This document shows positions 39,144 to 47,407 of a DNA stretch of 64,000 nt, piece by piece. How positions within the stretch are numbered: the first letter of the stretch is position 1; each line of letters begins with the position of its first letter. This stretch comes from Limnobacter sp. 130 (GTDB taxonomy: Bacteria > Pseudomonadota > Gammaproteobacteria > Burkholderiales > Burkholderiaceae_B): the NCBI RefSeq assembly GCF_902506325.1, contig NZ_LR732328.1, forward strand, positions 685,882-749,881, in the 5' to 3' direction. The translations under genes were made by a program, and so were the position numbers. The notes beneath the pieces are model-generated. The model saw only the letters and a program-made list of their open reading frames with translations. It was not told where the DNA came from and did not search any database.

Positions 39144-40763
39144 ATGAAAACAATTCAATGGAATGTGATGGGGCTCTGCCTGCTGTTGTCAGCATGTTTG
39201 GGTTCGAACAACGACCCGGTGACCGCATCGAGAACCGACACCAATGAAAATTCCTCGCCGGTGATTGTGGACCCGCCGCCTGGTAACGGTGGCGGCAATG
39301 GCGGTGGTAACGGTGGCGGCAATGGCGGTGGCGGTAATCCCAATTTACTCGACACTTCCCAGTTTCGTGCCGCATCGGCCAAGCGCAACATTGACCCAAC
39401 ACCCGCGCAAATTCAGGGTGTGGTCACCAGCAGCACGCCCATTGTTGGCAAGTTGCAGCAATTCAATCTGGGTGGTTATGGTGGTTTTGAGTTCAATGGC
39501 CCTGAAGATTTTGTGAATTTTGACATTGGTGGTCCACCTGCCAACGGCATCGGTGATGGCACCTTCGTACGCGTATTTGTGCTTGAAGGGCAGACCGAAC
39601 CAGCCAACCGTGTGGTGTTTGTCACCATTGATGCAATTGGTGCAGGCAATGTGATTCAAAACAAATTGAAAGCAGCGGTTGCGCAAGCTGCAAATGTGCC
39701 GCCCAACAATGTGTTGTTTGCCCAAACGCATTCGCATTCCGGTGCCGATTTGCAGGGGCTTTGGGGCGGTGTGCCGGCAAGCTGGTTGAGTTGCGAGCAG
39801 GCCGACCCGGCACAAGCCTGCGACCCGGCCTTGAAAGGTGGCCTGTATCAATTGGCTGCAGAAGCAGCTGCCGAGGCAGTGGCCAATTTGAAACCGGCTT
39901 ACCTAGATTTTGCGCAAACAGTGCTCGAAGGTGAGGCCCGATTGAACAACTTCAGGCGCTGCGATCCCGATGACTCAAGAACGCCTGACCCCACGCTGAC
40001 CCTGCTGCAAGCCCGCACGGCACGTGGTGATGTGTTGGGGTCGGTGTTGAACTACTCGGCACACCCCACTGTCTTGAATTCCAGCAACCGCTTGGTTCAC
40101 ACCGACTGGGTGGGCGGTGCCTTGCGCACACTGGAGCGCAATTTCAATTCCACTGTGCTGTATTACAACGGAGCAATTGCGGATTCCTCACCGCGTGCGC
40201 CAGCGGCGAATGACCCTTATGAGAAAGCCAACGCCATGGGGGTGGCTGTGGCACAGGCGGCCATGAATACCTTGCCGACGCGCAAGAAGGTGGAGGGTGG
40301 TTTGTTGGTGAACCACGCCACAGCCTTTTTGCCCGTGACCAATCCGCTATTCGTGGGTGCAGGTGGCTTGCGCAGTTTCAATGGTTATTACAACTTCACG
40401 CCGCTGGGCGAACAGTTGGCCGCCAACATTCCTGGTTATGAAAATCTTCCGCAAGCGGCTTTGTACGCTGAAACACCTGTCAGCAGAATTCGGCTGGGGC
40501 AGGGCGAAGGCAAAGTGCTGGAACTTGTAACGATTCCCGGCGAGGGTTCCAAAGGCATGGCAGATTCCATTCGCGCACGAAGCAGCAACCCGATGATGTT
40601 AATGGGCCTGACCCACAATTCGCTGGGTTATATCCTGACGGAAAACGAGTTTGGAAATGGCCTTTTTGAATGCCAGTCTTTCTACGAGGAAACGGTGTCG
40701 CTGGGGCCTTTTACAACCCCAGCGTTGAACTTGCAGGCTTACGATCCGCTGTTTGCGCCGTAA
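39144..40763 (+). CDS. Neutral ceramidase-like lipoprotein
   Basis: 539 residues from ATG 39144 (GGGGA upstream). The signal ends LLLSAC, a lipobox. A linker of repeated GGN/GGG units covers about residues 50-65. The catalytic domain resembles neutral/alkaline non-lysosomal ceramidase: FVTIDAIGAGN near residue 160 and TQTHSHSGADLQGLWGG with His196 and His198, where the family has a zinc-binding THTHSG motif. It could hydrolyse ceramide or another N-acyl lipid outside the cell; the true substrate is unproven, and the C-terminal immunoglobulin-like domain of full ceramidases seems absent. Co-transcribed with the hydrolase gene before it. Confidence 0.82.
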   Translation: MKTIQWNVMGLCLLLSACLGSNNDPVTASRTDTNENSSPVIVDPPPGNGGGNGGGNGGGNGGGGNPNLLDTSQFRAASAKRNIDPTPAQIQGVVTSSTPIVGKLQQFNLGGYGGFEFNGPEDFVNFDIGGPPANGIGDGTFVRVFVLEGQTEPANRVVFVTIDAIGAGNVIQNKLKAAVAQAANVPPNNVLFAQTHSHSGADLQGLWGGVPASWLSCEQADPAQACDPALKGGLYQLAAEAAAEAVANLKPAYLDFAQTVLEGEARLNNFRRCDPDDSRTPDPTLTLLQARTARGDVLGSVLNYSAHPTVLNSSNRLVHTDWVGGALRTLERNFNSTVLYYNGAIADSSPRAPAANDPYEKANAMGVAVAQAAMNTLPTRKKVEGGLLVNHATAFLPVTNPLFVGAGGLRSFNGYYNFTPLGEQLAANIPGYENLPQAALYAETPVSRIRLGQGEGKVLELVTIPGEGSKGMADSIRARSSNPMMLMGLTHNSLGYILTENEFGNGLFECQSFYEETVSLGPFTTPALNLQAYDPLFAP

Positions 40764-40776
40764 GCCGGCTTGGTAT

Positions 40777-41061
40777 TCAGAACTTGGACTTGGCCTTGTC
40801 AAAGGCCTCTTTGATGTTGTCCCAGGCGCTGTTTGCACCATCCTTCAAACTTTCGAAGGCTTCAGCGCTGGCACCTTTCAATTCTTCAAGTTTCGAACGA
40901 CCTTGGGCCAGTTTGGCTTCCAGTGCGTCGATTGATTCATTCAACTCTTGCTTGGCATCAGCTGACTTACCGTCGGCCTTGGCCTTGAGTTTGTCCAGGT
41001 CTGCTTTCCATTCGTCCAACTGGGCATTCAGTTTTGCCTTGTAGTGTTCGAGGTCTGCCAT
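40777..41061 (-). CDS. Small amphipathic helical protein, unknown function
   Basis: 94 residues from ATG 41061, chosen because AAGGAG lies nine bases upstream; the frame is open further up. Almost all of it is one charged helix with Lys/Glu/Ala heptads (ELNESIDALEAKLAQGRSKL). No signal peptide. It resembles stress-related (LEA-like) or apolipoprotein-like helical proteins only in composition. Convergent with the ceramidase-like gene. Confidence 0.7.
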   Translation of the reverse strand: MADLEHYKAKLNAQLDEWKADLDKLKAKADGKSADAKQELNESIDALEAKLAQGRSKLEELKGASAEAFESLKDGANSAWDNIKEAFDKAKSKF

Positions 41062-41244
41062 GGTGTGTACTCCTTCATGTTTAAAACTGGAAGTATCAGG
41101 GTAACAACACTTTGTGACTGAAAGTACGCTCATTCGAAGAGCGCTTACTCTAATCATGAATCGCGGCTGTTGAAATTGCTTATGATGTTGCTATCTATAG
41201 TGGGCGGCTCAACAACCGCAATGCAGTGAAGGGCTGTATCTTCC

Positions 41245-42147
41245 ATGTCTTTGTTCGAAACCACTGAAGTATTGGTTTTTTTCAACGTGCTGTTGCAGCA
41301 GTTGGGTGCTCCTGTGCCTGCAGTTCCCACGATGATTCTGTCGGCCAGTTTGTCGGGGCAGTGGTCTGGCATTTTTTTGCTGGCTTTCGTGGCCACGTCT
41401 GCTTCGCTGATTGCCGACTGGGTGTGGTACCTCGCAGGGCGCTATTACGGTTACCGGGTCTTGGCGGTGCTGTGCAAATTGTCGATCAATCCTGAATCGT
41501 GTGTCAGTCAAACCGAGTCCAGGTTTCGCGTGTGGGGGCCTTGGTCACTGGTGGTGGCCAAATTCATTCCCGGTTTTTCGACCGTAGCGCCCCCCATTGC
41601 CGGTGCCGTGAAAATGCCAATTCTCAGCTTCACGCTGGCCTCGGCCTTGGGCGCATTCTTGTGGGCCATGGCTGCCTTGTTGGCGGGCTGGCTTTTCAAG
41701 GAGCAGGTCAATTCGATCTATGCCGCATTGCAAGACAATCTGTTTATTGTGGGCGTGGTAGCTGCCCTGATTTGCAGTTTTTGGCTGATGTGGAAGCTGG
41801 CTCGAAGGGACGCTTTTCAATCTCGCCTGAAAATGCCGAAGGTGCCTGCTGTGGAAGTGCTGGCCTGGGTCAAAGCTGGGCAATCCAACCTGCGTTTAAT
41901 CGATCTTCGCCCAGCCATTGTTCAGGAAGCTGAACCCATGGCAGGCTGGTTGCCCGCCAACGCCGAAAGTGCACTGGCTGCCGCACGCGCCTGGCCAAAA
42001 TCTGATTTGATTGTGACCATGTGTGCCTGCCCCGACGATGTCAGCGCAGCACATGTGGCTGGGCTGTTGCGCAAGCAAGGCTACAAGCGAGCCAAGGCCA
42101 TGCAGGGCGGATACGAGGCCTGGCTGGCCAGCAAGCAATCGAATTAA
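41245..42147 (+). CDS. DedA family membrane protein fused to a rhodanese-like domain
   Basis: 300 residues. About residues 1-185 are a DedA/SNARE-associated (VTT) domain with the usual re-entrant segments: LGAPVPAVPTMILSASL and VVAKFIPGFSTVAPPIAGAV. The C-terminal ~90 residues resemble a rhodanese domain: LRLIDLRPAIVQE at its start, TMCACPDDVSAAHVAGLL with the loop Cys in place of the active Cys, and GGYEAWL at the end. DedA proteins help lipid flipping and proton-motive-force-related functions; the rhodanese part would lie in the cytoplasm. The fusion occurs in some proteobacteria. Confidence 0.87.
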   Translation: MSLFETTEVLVFFNVLLQQLGAPVPAVPTMILSASLSGQWSGIFLLAFVATSASLIADWVWYLAGRYYGYRVLAVLCKLSINPESCVSQTESRFRVWGPWSLVVAKFIPGFSTVAPPIAGAVKMPILSFTLASALGAFLWAMAALLAGWLFKEQVNSIYAALQDNLFIVGVVAALICSFWLMWKLARRDAFQSRLKMPKVPAVEVLAWVKAGQSNLRLIDLRPAIVQEAEPMAGWLPANAESALAAARAWPKSDLIVTMCACPDDVSAAHVAGLLRKQGYKRAKAMQGGYEAWLASKQSN

Positions 42148-42283
42148 GCGTTTGGGCTCCACAGCCGCAATAATCGCCGCCGAATTCAATTCAAATTCCT
42201 GTAACCTTTGTTGCTTGCTTAGCGTAATAAGCCTTGTGACTTTTGTTTTATTCCAACTATTCATTTCATTACGGAACCTGACC

Positions 42284-43150
42284 ATGCGTTTGTTGACCAA
42301 AGCCCTGCTCGGCGCTTTCAGCTTTGCCCTTGTTTCAACCCCCGTTATTGCCCAAGAGGTCATTCAATTTGGCGTGGGTCTGTATCAACCCGACAAAGAC
42401 AAAAACGACGCAACTTACACCCCATTGGCCCAATACCTGGAAAAGAAGTTGGGCAAACCCGTGAAATTGCGCACCGTGAGCAGCTGGGAAGGGTTGGCGA
42501 AATCATTGGCCAACGGTGAAACCGACATTGCGCTAATGGGCCCATGGGGCTATGTGCTGGCCAACAACGAAGCCAAGGCACAGGCTGTGGCCACCATTGA
42601 ATACGAAGGCAAGCCAGAATACTTTGGCATCATGATCACGAATCCGAAAAGCGGCATTAAAAGTGTGGCTGATTTGAAAGGCAAAACATTTGCGTTCGGC
42701 GACAAAGGTTCTACATCGGGTTACCTGATTCCCTTCCATTACTTTCAAAAGCAGGGCATTAATCCTGACACCTATTTCTCGAAAGTGATCAACACCAGCC
42801 ACCAGGCCATTCAAACCCAGGTCACCCAGGGTGCGATTGATGCAGGTGCCGATTACAACCGCAACCGCGATGCCATGATTGCCGACGGTCTGATCAAGGC
42901 CGAAGATTCAAAAATCATCTGGACTTCCGACCCTTTGCCCAACGATGCATTTGCCGTGAGCGGCAAGTTGTTCGAGGACAAAGCTTTTGTGGCCAAGTTG
43001 CAAGAGGCTTTGGTGGGCATTGGTGCCGAGCTGAAAAACCAGCCCAACCTGCTGCCCCCGCGCTACACAGGATTTGCGAAAAAAGACAACAGCTATTACA
43101 AGCCCATTCGTGATGCAGGCTTGGCCACCGGCCGCCTGCAGCCCAAATAA
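42284..43150 (+). CDS. phnD: Phosphate/phosphonate ABC transporter substrate-binding protein
   Basis: 288 residues. Signal peptide MRLLTKALLG... ends near VIAQ. The mature protein starts EVIQFGVGLYQPDKDK, like PhnD family proteins, and contains YLEKKLGKPVKLRTVSSWEG and GAIDAGADYNRN. It is a periplasmic protein that captures phosphonate, phosphite or a related oxyanion. The frame is open from 42023, but ATG 42284 begins a clean signal peptide. First gene of a phnDEC-phosphoesterase operon. No C-P lyase genes are nearby. Confidence 0.9.
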   Translation: MRLLTKALLGAFSFALVSTPVIAQEVIQFGVGLYQPDKDKNDATYTPLAQYLEKKLGKPVKLRTVSSWEGLAKSLANGETDIALMGPWGYVLANNEAKAQAVATIEYEGKPEYFGIMITNPKSGIKSVADLKGKTFAFGDKGSTSGYLIPFHYFQKQGINPDTYFSKVINTSHQAIQTQVTQGAIDAGADYNRNRDAMIADGLIKAEDSKIIWTSDPLPNDAFAVSGKLFEDKAFVAKLQEALVGIGAELKNQPNLLPPRYTGFAKKDNSYYKPIRDAGLATGRLQPK

Positions 43151-43168
43151 GGGAAGCGCTTTCACACC

Positions 43169-44050
43169 ATGAATTGGATGCAGTTCAAGCTTCACTTGCG
43201 AGGCCGGCTCGGTTTTTTCGGGCTGGTTTTTTTGTATGCGCTCATTGTTTTTGCCTGCGTGTACAGCCTGGCCACGGCGGGTGATTTGACCATGGGCCGT
43301 AATCCTGTCGCCAACTTCATTAAAACTGCCACGGAGTTTGCACGCCCCAGTTTTGTGGATGTGTGGCTGGGTGACCCCGCCTATGAATACACAAGCGACG
43401 ATGGCACCGTACTGCGCACCGAGAACCGGCAAGAAGTTGAACAACGGTGGTTGGTGCAACTGGGCTTTGCCACCTGGACTACCTTCAAAATTGCCACGCT
43501 GGGCTCTTTGTTGGGCGCTATTTTAGCCTTGCCTTTTGGTGTGCTCAGCGCAAAGAACATCAAGGCCCCCCGTTTGCTCACGGCATTGTCACGGCTGGTG
43601 CTGGACACGTCCCGATCCATTCACACTTTGGTATTCGGTTTGGTGTTGGTGGGCATTGTTGGCCTTGGCCCCACGGCGGGTATTTTGGCAATCGCCTTTC
43701 ACAGCCTGGGCACTTACGGCAAGCTGTTCGCTGAATCCATTGAAACACTCGACATGGCTTCCATTGAAGCGGTAAAGGGTGTGGGCGCCAGCCCTTCTCA
43801 AACCTTTTTCTGGTCGGTGTGGCCCAGTGTGTTGCCGCAATGGGTCAGCAGCCACCTGTACCTGTGGGAATACAATATTCGCGATTCCACCATTCTGGGC
43901 ATCATCGGTGCCGGTGGTTTGGGCCTGTTGATTTCCGAAGCGGTGTCGCTGTTTCAATGGGGCAGGCTTTCTACCATCCTGATCGTGGTGGTGCTCATGG
44001 TGACTGCATTTGATGCCATCAGCCGCAGAATTCGGACGGCCTTGCTATGA
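43169..44050 (+). CDS. phnE: Phosphonate ABC transporter permease
   Basis: 293 residues with about six membrane helices. The ABC permease loop is visible as SIEAVKGVGASPSQTFFWSV (EAA-like motif) near residue 205, and LRTENRQEVEQRW lies in a hydrophilic segment after the first helix. It forms the channel of the importer encoded with PhnD and PhnC. It overlaps phnC by four bases (ATGA). Confidence 0.9.
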   Translation: MNWMQFKLHLRGRLGFFGLVFLYALIVFACVYSLATAGDLTMGRNPVANFIKTATEFARPSFVDVWLGDPAYEYTSDDGTVLRTENRQEVEQRWLVQLGFATWTTFKIATLGSLLGAILALPFGVLSAKNIKAPRLLTALSRLVLDTSRSIHTLVFGLVLVGIVGLGPTAGILAIAFHSLGTYGKLFAESIETLDMASIEAVKGVGASPSQTFFWSVWPSVLPQWVSSHLYLWEYNIRDSTILGIIGAGGLGLLISEAVSLFQWGRLSTILIVVVLMVTAFDAISRRIRTALL

Positions 44051-44784
44051 GCAGCAACATCATTGAAATTCAGGGTCTTGAAATGGTGATTGCCGGGCGG
44101 CGTATTTTGAAAGTGGACTCACTTCAAATTGCGCATGGCGAGAAGGTGGCCATTCTTGGACGCAATGGTGCAGGAAAATCCACTTTGCTGCGTTGTTTGA
44201 ACGGATTCGTGAAGCCCACAGCCGGTCAAATTGTTGTCAATCAACGTGCTGTGTATCCGTTCAAGCGCGAGCGCGATTTGCGTGCAGTGCGGGCCGAAGT
44301 GGGGCAAGTACTGCAAGGCTTGCATTTGGTTGCGCGTTTGAGCGCGATGGAAAACGTGCTGGTCGGTGGTTTGGCCCGCATGCCACGGTTGCGCAGTTGG
44401 GCCCGAATTTTTACCACCGAGGAAACACAGCGTGCGCAAGCGGCATTGAAGGCTGTGGGCATGGCGCATTTGGCTGACAAGCGGGCTGACAAACTTTCCG
44501 GTGGCGAGCGGCAAAAAGTGGCCATTGCCCGCATGCTGATGCAACAGCCGCAATTGGTGTTGGCTGATGAACCCACTGCTGCGCTGGACCCAACCGCTGC
44601 CGATGAAGTGTGTGAATTGCTGGTGAAAGCCAGTGAAAAGGCCACTTTGATTACCGTGGTACACAATGTGAGTTTGGTGCCATTGTTGAGTCACCGGGTA
44701 ATTGGCCTGAAGGCCGGTGAGGTGGTTCTCGATTGCGCCAGCCATGAGTTGACGCAAGAACAATTGAACAGTTTGTACGAGTAA
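44047..44784 (+). CDS. phnC: Phosphonate ABC transporter ATP-binding protein
   Basis: 245 residues. Walker A is GRNGAGKST near residue 38, the signature is LSGGERQKVAIARML near 151, and Walker B is LVLADEPTAALDP near 172, followed by the His switch VVHNVSL. It powers the PhnDE importer. It starts within the phnE stop and ends three bases before the phosphoesterase gene. Confidence 0.93.
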   Translation: MSSNIIEIQGLEMVIAGRRILKVDSLQIAHGEKVAILGRNGAGKSTLLRCLNGFVKPTAGQIVVNQRAVYPFKRERDLRAVRAEVGQVLQGLHLVARLSAMENVLVGGLARMPRLRSWARIFTTEETQRAQAALKAVGMAHLADKRADKLSGGERQKVAIARMLMQQPQLVLADEPTAALDPTAADEVCELLVKASEKATLITVVHNVSLVPLLSHRVIGLKAGEVVLDCASHELTQEQLNSLYE

Positions 44785-44787
44785 AAG

Positions 44788-45699
44788 ATGAACGACAGTG
44801 CCGGGCGCAGTTGCCCCATTCGATACCAATACGGTGCTGCAAAAATTGCGCAAGCCCCCTTGATTGCCTGCGATGTCTTGTACGTGGTGGGTGGTGTGTA
44901 TGGCAATGCGCACGCGCTGGACACCATTGAGCAACTGGCCGCACAGGAACAAGGTCAGGTTCGCATTTGTTTCAACGGTGACTTCAACTGGTTCAACAAA
45001 TCGCCTGAGGATTTTGTTCACATCAACCAGCGCGTGTTGAAACACGATTGCATTCTGGGCAATGTAGAAGCCGAGTTGGGCGAGCCTTTGGACGTGGCCG
45101 ATTGCGGCTGTGCTTACCCTGAGAATGTGGATCAAGGTGTGGTGGATCGATCCAATTTTATTCACACCGAATTAAAACGGGTTGCGCAACAGCAGCCCGA
45201 CTTGCTGCATGCCTTGTTGCAAAAACCGTTCTTTGCCCGTTATGCCGTGGGTGGGTTGCAGGTGGCCGTGGTGCACGGCGATGGCGATTCATTGGCAGGC
45301 TGGCACTTTGATCCGGTGCATTTGAAATGCGCAGAGGAAGCGGGGTGGCGCGCAGGCTTGTTTGAAAAAGCGCAGGTGAATGTGTTCACCAGTAGCCACA
45401 CTTGCAGTGCAGCTTTTCACATTGAGCCCTTGAAAAACGGGCAAACGGGTTTGATTAGTAACAACGGTGCGGCGGGCATGCCCAGCGCTGAAATGGACGG
45501 CCTGTTTACCCGCATTTCGGCCCAGCCTTTTTTAAACAGGGCACTTGTATTTCAGTCAATTCAGCTGCATGGCATGCACATTGAACAGATCCGTGTGCAG
45601 TTCAACCAGGCGGCCTGGCAGCAGCACTTTCTAAGCCAATGGCCAGAAGGCACTGCTGCGCACACCTCTTATTTCAAGCGAATCAGCGAGGGCGTTTAA
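44788..45699 (+). CDS. Metallophosphoesterase-like protein with degenerate metal motifs
   Basis: 303 residues, three bases after phnC. The motif order follows calcineurin-like phosphoesterases, but key residues differ: VVGGVYGNAHAL where D-x-H-GN is expected, CFNGDFNWFN for GD-x-x-D, GNVEAELGEP for GNHE, AVVHGDGDS for a His-Gly motif, and TSSHTCSAAF for GHTH. Asp of GD and both His of the last two motifs remain; first motif Asp and His are lost. It may act on a phosphonate-linked compound or bind without catalysis. I could not name it further. Confidence 0.68.
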   Translation: MNDSAGRSCPIRYQYGAAKIAQAPLIACDVLYVVGGVYGNAHALDTIEQLAAQEQGQVRICFNGDFNWFNKSPEDFVHINQRVLKHDCILGNVEAELGEPLDVADCGCAYPENVDQGVVDRSNFIHTELKRVAQQQPDLLHALLQKPFFARYAVGGLQVAVVHGDGDSLAGWHFDPVHLKCAEEAGWRAGLFEKAQVNVFTSSHTCSAAFHIEPLKNGQTGLISNNGAAGMPSAEMDGLFTRISAQPFLNRALVFQSIQLHGMHIEQIRVQFNQAAWQQHFLSQWPEGTAAHTSYFKRISEGV

Positions 45700-45721
45700 A
45701 CGGCACTCAATGCGTTTAAAC
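45692..45721. repeat. Direct repeat of GCGTTTAAAC at a convergent gene junction
   Basis: Two copies of GCGTTTAAAC (45692-45701 and 45712-45721) each hold the stop codon of one of the convergent genes. GTTTAAAC is itself a palindrome, so the pair also works as an inverted repeat. No T tract. Confidence 0.5.
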
Positions 45722-47308
45722 ACACGCCACTGAGCCATCTGAACGTGGGTCAGCAGCGCCTTCCATCATGCCGTTGGGGTGGCGCACCACCGCACCCGCA
45801 TGGCCCATGGTGTCGCTAAACGCCTCGGGCAATACTTCCAGCACATGGCCTGCATCTCGCAATTGCTGAACCAGGTTTTCATCAAACCGGTTTTCCAGTT
45901 TCAAGGTGGTGCTTTGTTCACCCCAGGTGCGGCCCAGCAACCAGCGCGGGGCGGTTACAGCAGTTTGCAATGCCTGATTGAACAGGGCGTAGCGGCTGAA
46001 CACAGCGGCCTGTGTTTGCGGCTGACCTTCACCGCCCATGGTGCCGTACACCATGCTGCGGCCGTCTTTAAAACGTGCCATGGCCGGGTTCAGCGTGTGG
46101 AAAGGTTTGCGGCCCGGTTCAAGGCAGTGCAGTGCGTTTTCTTTCAATGAAAAACTGATGCCCCGGTTTTGCCACATCACACCGGTAGAGGGGCACACCA
46201 CGCCTGAACCAAATTCCCAGAACACACTTTGAATAAAGCTGGCGGTGCGGCCTTCGCTGTCAATGCAACCCATCCAGATGGTGTCGCCTTGCCAGGGGTC
46301 TTGCGGCCAGGGCAGGGCTTGTCGCATGTCAATTTTCTTCGCGCGTTCAGCCAAGGCCTCGCGGGTCAGAAAATCGCTGGGGTTCACGGTCATGTAAGCC
46401 GGGTCGGTGCAATAGCGGTCGCGTACAAGAAAGGCCTGCTTGGTGCTTTCCACCATGCCGTGCAAATAATCAAAACCGTCGGCCTGCTGCACACCCAGCG
46501 TGTCGAACATGCCCAGAATCATTAGCGAGGCCATGCCCTGCGTGGGCGGCGTCATGTTGTAAATGGTGCTGTTGTTCAGCTCGGTTTGCAGTGGGGTTAC
46601 AAACTGCGCATGGTGATTGTTCAAATCTGCAAGGCTGATCGGGCTGCCTACGCGGGCCAAATCTTCGGCCATGGCCTGGGCCAGTTCACCGCGATAAAAG
46701 TCATCCAGCCCCACCTGGCCCATGCGTGCCAAAGTGTCGCCCAATGTTTTTTGTTTCAGCACACTGCCTTCTGCAGGTACTTGGCCATTGGTCAAAAAAT
46801 GTTCAGCGAAGCCGGGTGCCGTTGAAAGTTCATCAAACTTCACGCGGGTTAAACGTGCCTGGCTGCTGCTGACAGCAACGCCCTGGTGTGCATGGGTTAC
46901 CGCATCGCTCATCAAGCGGCTCAATGGCAATTTGCCACCCCACTGTGTGGCCACTTCGTGTGCCTTGATCCATCCGCCCACAGTGCCAGCGGCAGTGAGA
47001 GCAGCCAACGGCCCACGATTGGGAATGGCATCAAAGCCCTGTTCGGTGTAAAAAGCGCGTGTGGCTTTTGCGGCGGCTTTGCCACAGGCATCAATTCCCA
47101 TTGGTGCTTTGCCCGGTTCGCTGAGCAACCAGAAGCCATCGCCACCAATTGAATTCATGTGTGGGTACACCACGGCAATGGCAGCAGCGGCGGCAATCAT
47201 TGCCTCGGCTGCATTGCCACCTTCTTTCAGTACATCCCGACCGGCCTGCGCGGCCAAGTGGTGTGGTGCTACGAATACGCCGCCAAGTGCGTGTTTGGTG
47301 TGGATCAT
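45716..47308 (-). CDS. Gamma-glutamyltransferase family protein
   Basis: 530 residues, Ntn-hydrolase of the GGT family that cleaves gamma-glutamyl or related amide bonds after self-processing. The expected processing site reads QGDTIWMGCIDSEG near residue 352, with Thr kept as nucleophile but the usual following Thr-His replaced by Ile-Trp. Other features (EGGNAAEAMIAAAAAI, MGGEGQPQTQAAVFSRYALF) fit the family. No signal peptide, so it is probably cytoplasmic, unlike periplasmic GGTs. GGGAG lies nine bases before the ATG. Substrate not certain. Confidence 0.87.
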   Translation of the reverse strand: MIHTKHALGGVFVAPHHLAAQAGRDVLKEGGNAAEAMIAAAAAIAVVYPHMNSIGGDGFWLLSEPGKAPMGIDACGKAAAKATRAFYTEQGFDAIPNRGPLAALTAAGTVGGWIKAHEVATQWGGKLPLSRLMSDAVTHAHQGVAVSSSQARLTRVKFDELSTAPGFAEHFLTNGQVPAEGSVLKQKTLGDTLARMGQVGLDDFYRGELAQAMAEDLARVGSPISLADLNNHHAQFVTPLQTELNNSTIYNMTPPTQGMASLMILGMFDTLGVQQADGFDYLHGMVESTKQAFLVRDRYCTDPAYMTVNPSDFLTREALAERAKKIDMRQALPWPQDPWQGDTIWMGCIDSEGRTASFIQSVFWEFGSGVVCPSTGVMWQNRGISFSLKENALHCLEPGRKPFHTLNPAMARFKDGRSMVYGTMGGEGQPQTQAAVFSRYALFNQALQTAVTAPRWLLGRTWGEQSTTLKLENRFDENLVQQLRDAGHVLEVLPEAFSDTMGHAGAVVRHPNGMMEGAADPRSDGSVACV

Positions 47309-47407
47309 TGTGTGTTTACTCCCTGCTTTTACTCAGGCCAATACGCCGTAGAACATGCGAATGGTGTTACAAGAATTGTTCCAGACGCAAACCAGGCGGG
47401 CTTTTGT

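Noticed and set aside
39280-39345. GGN/GGC repeats as a possible CRISPR or tandem-repeat element
   Set aside because: They encode a Gly-rich linker in frame within a lipoprotein gene; no spacer structure.
42148-42283. Pho box upstream of phnD
   Set aside because: CTGTAACCT is only a poor match to one half of a Pho box, and the second half is missing.
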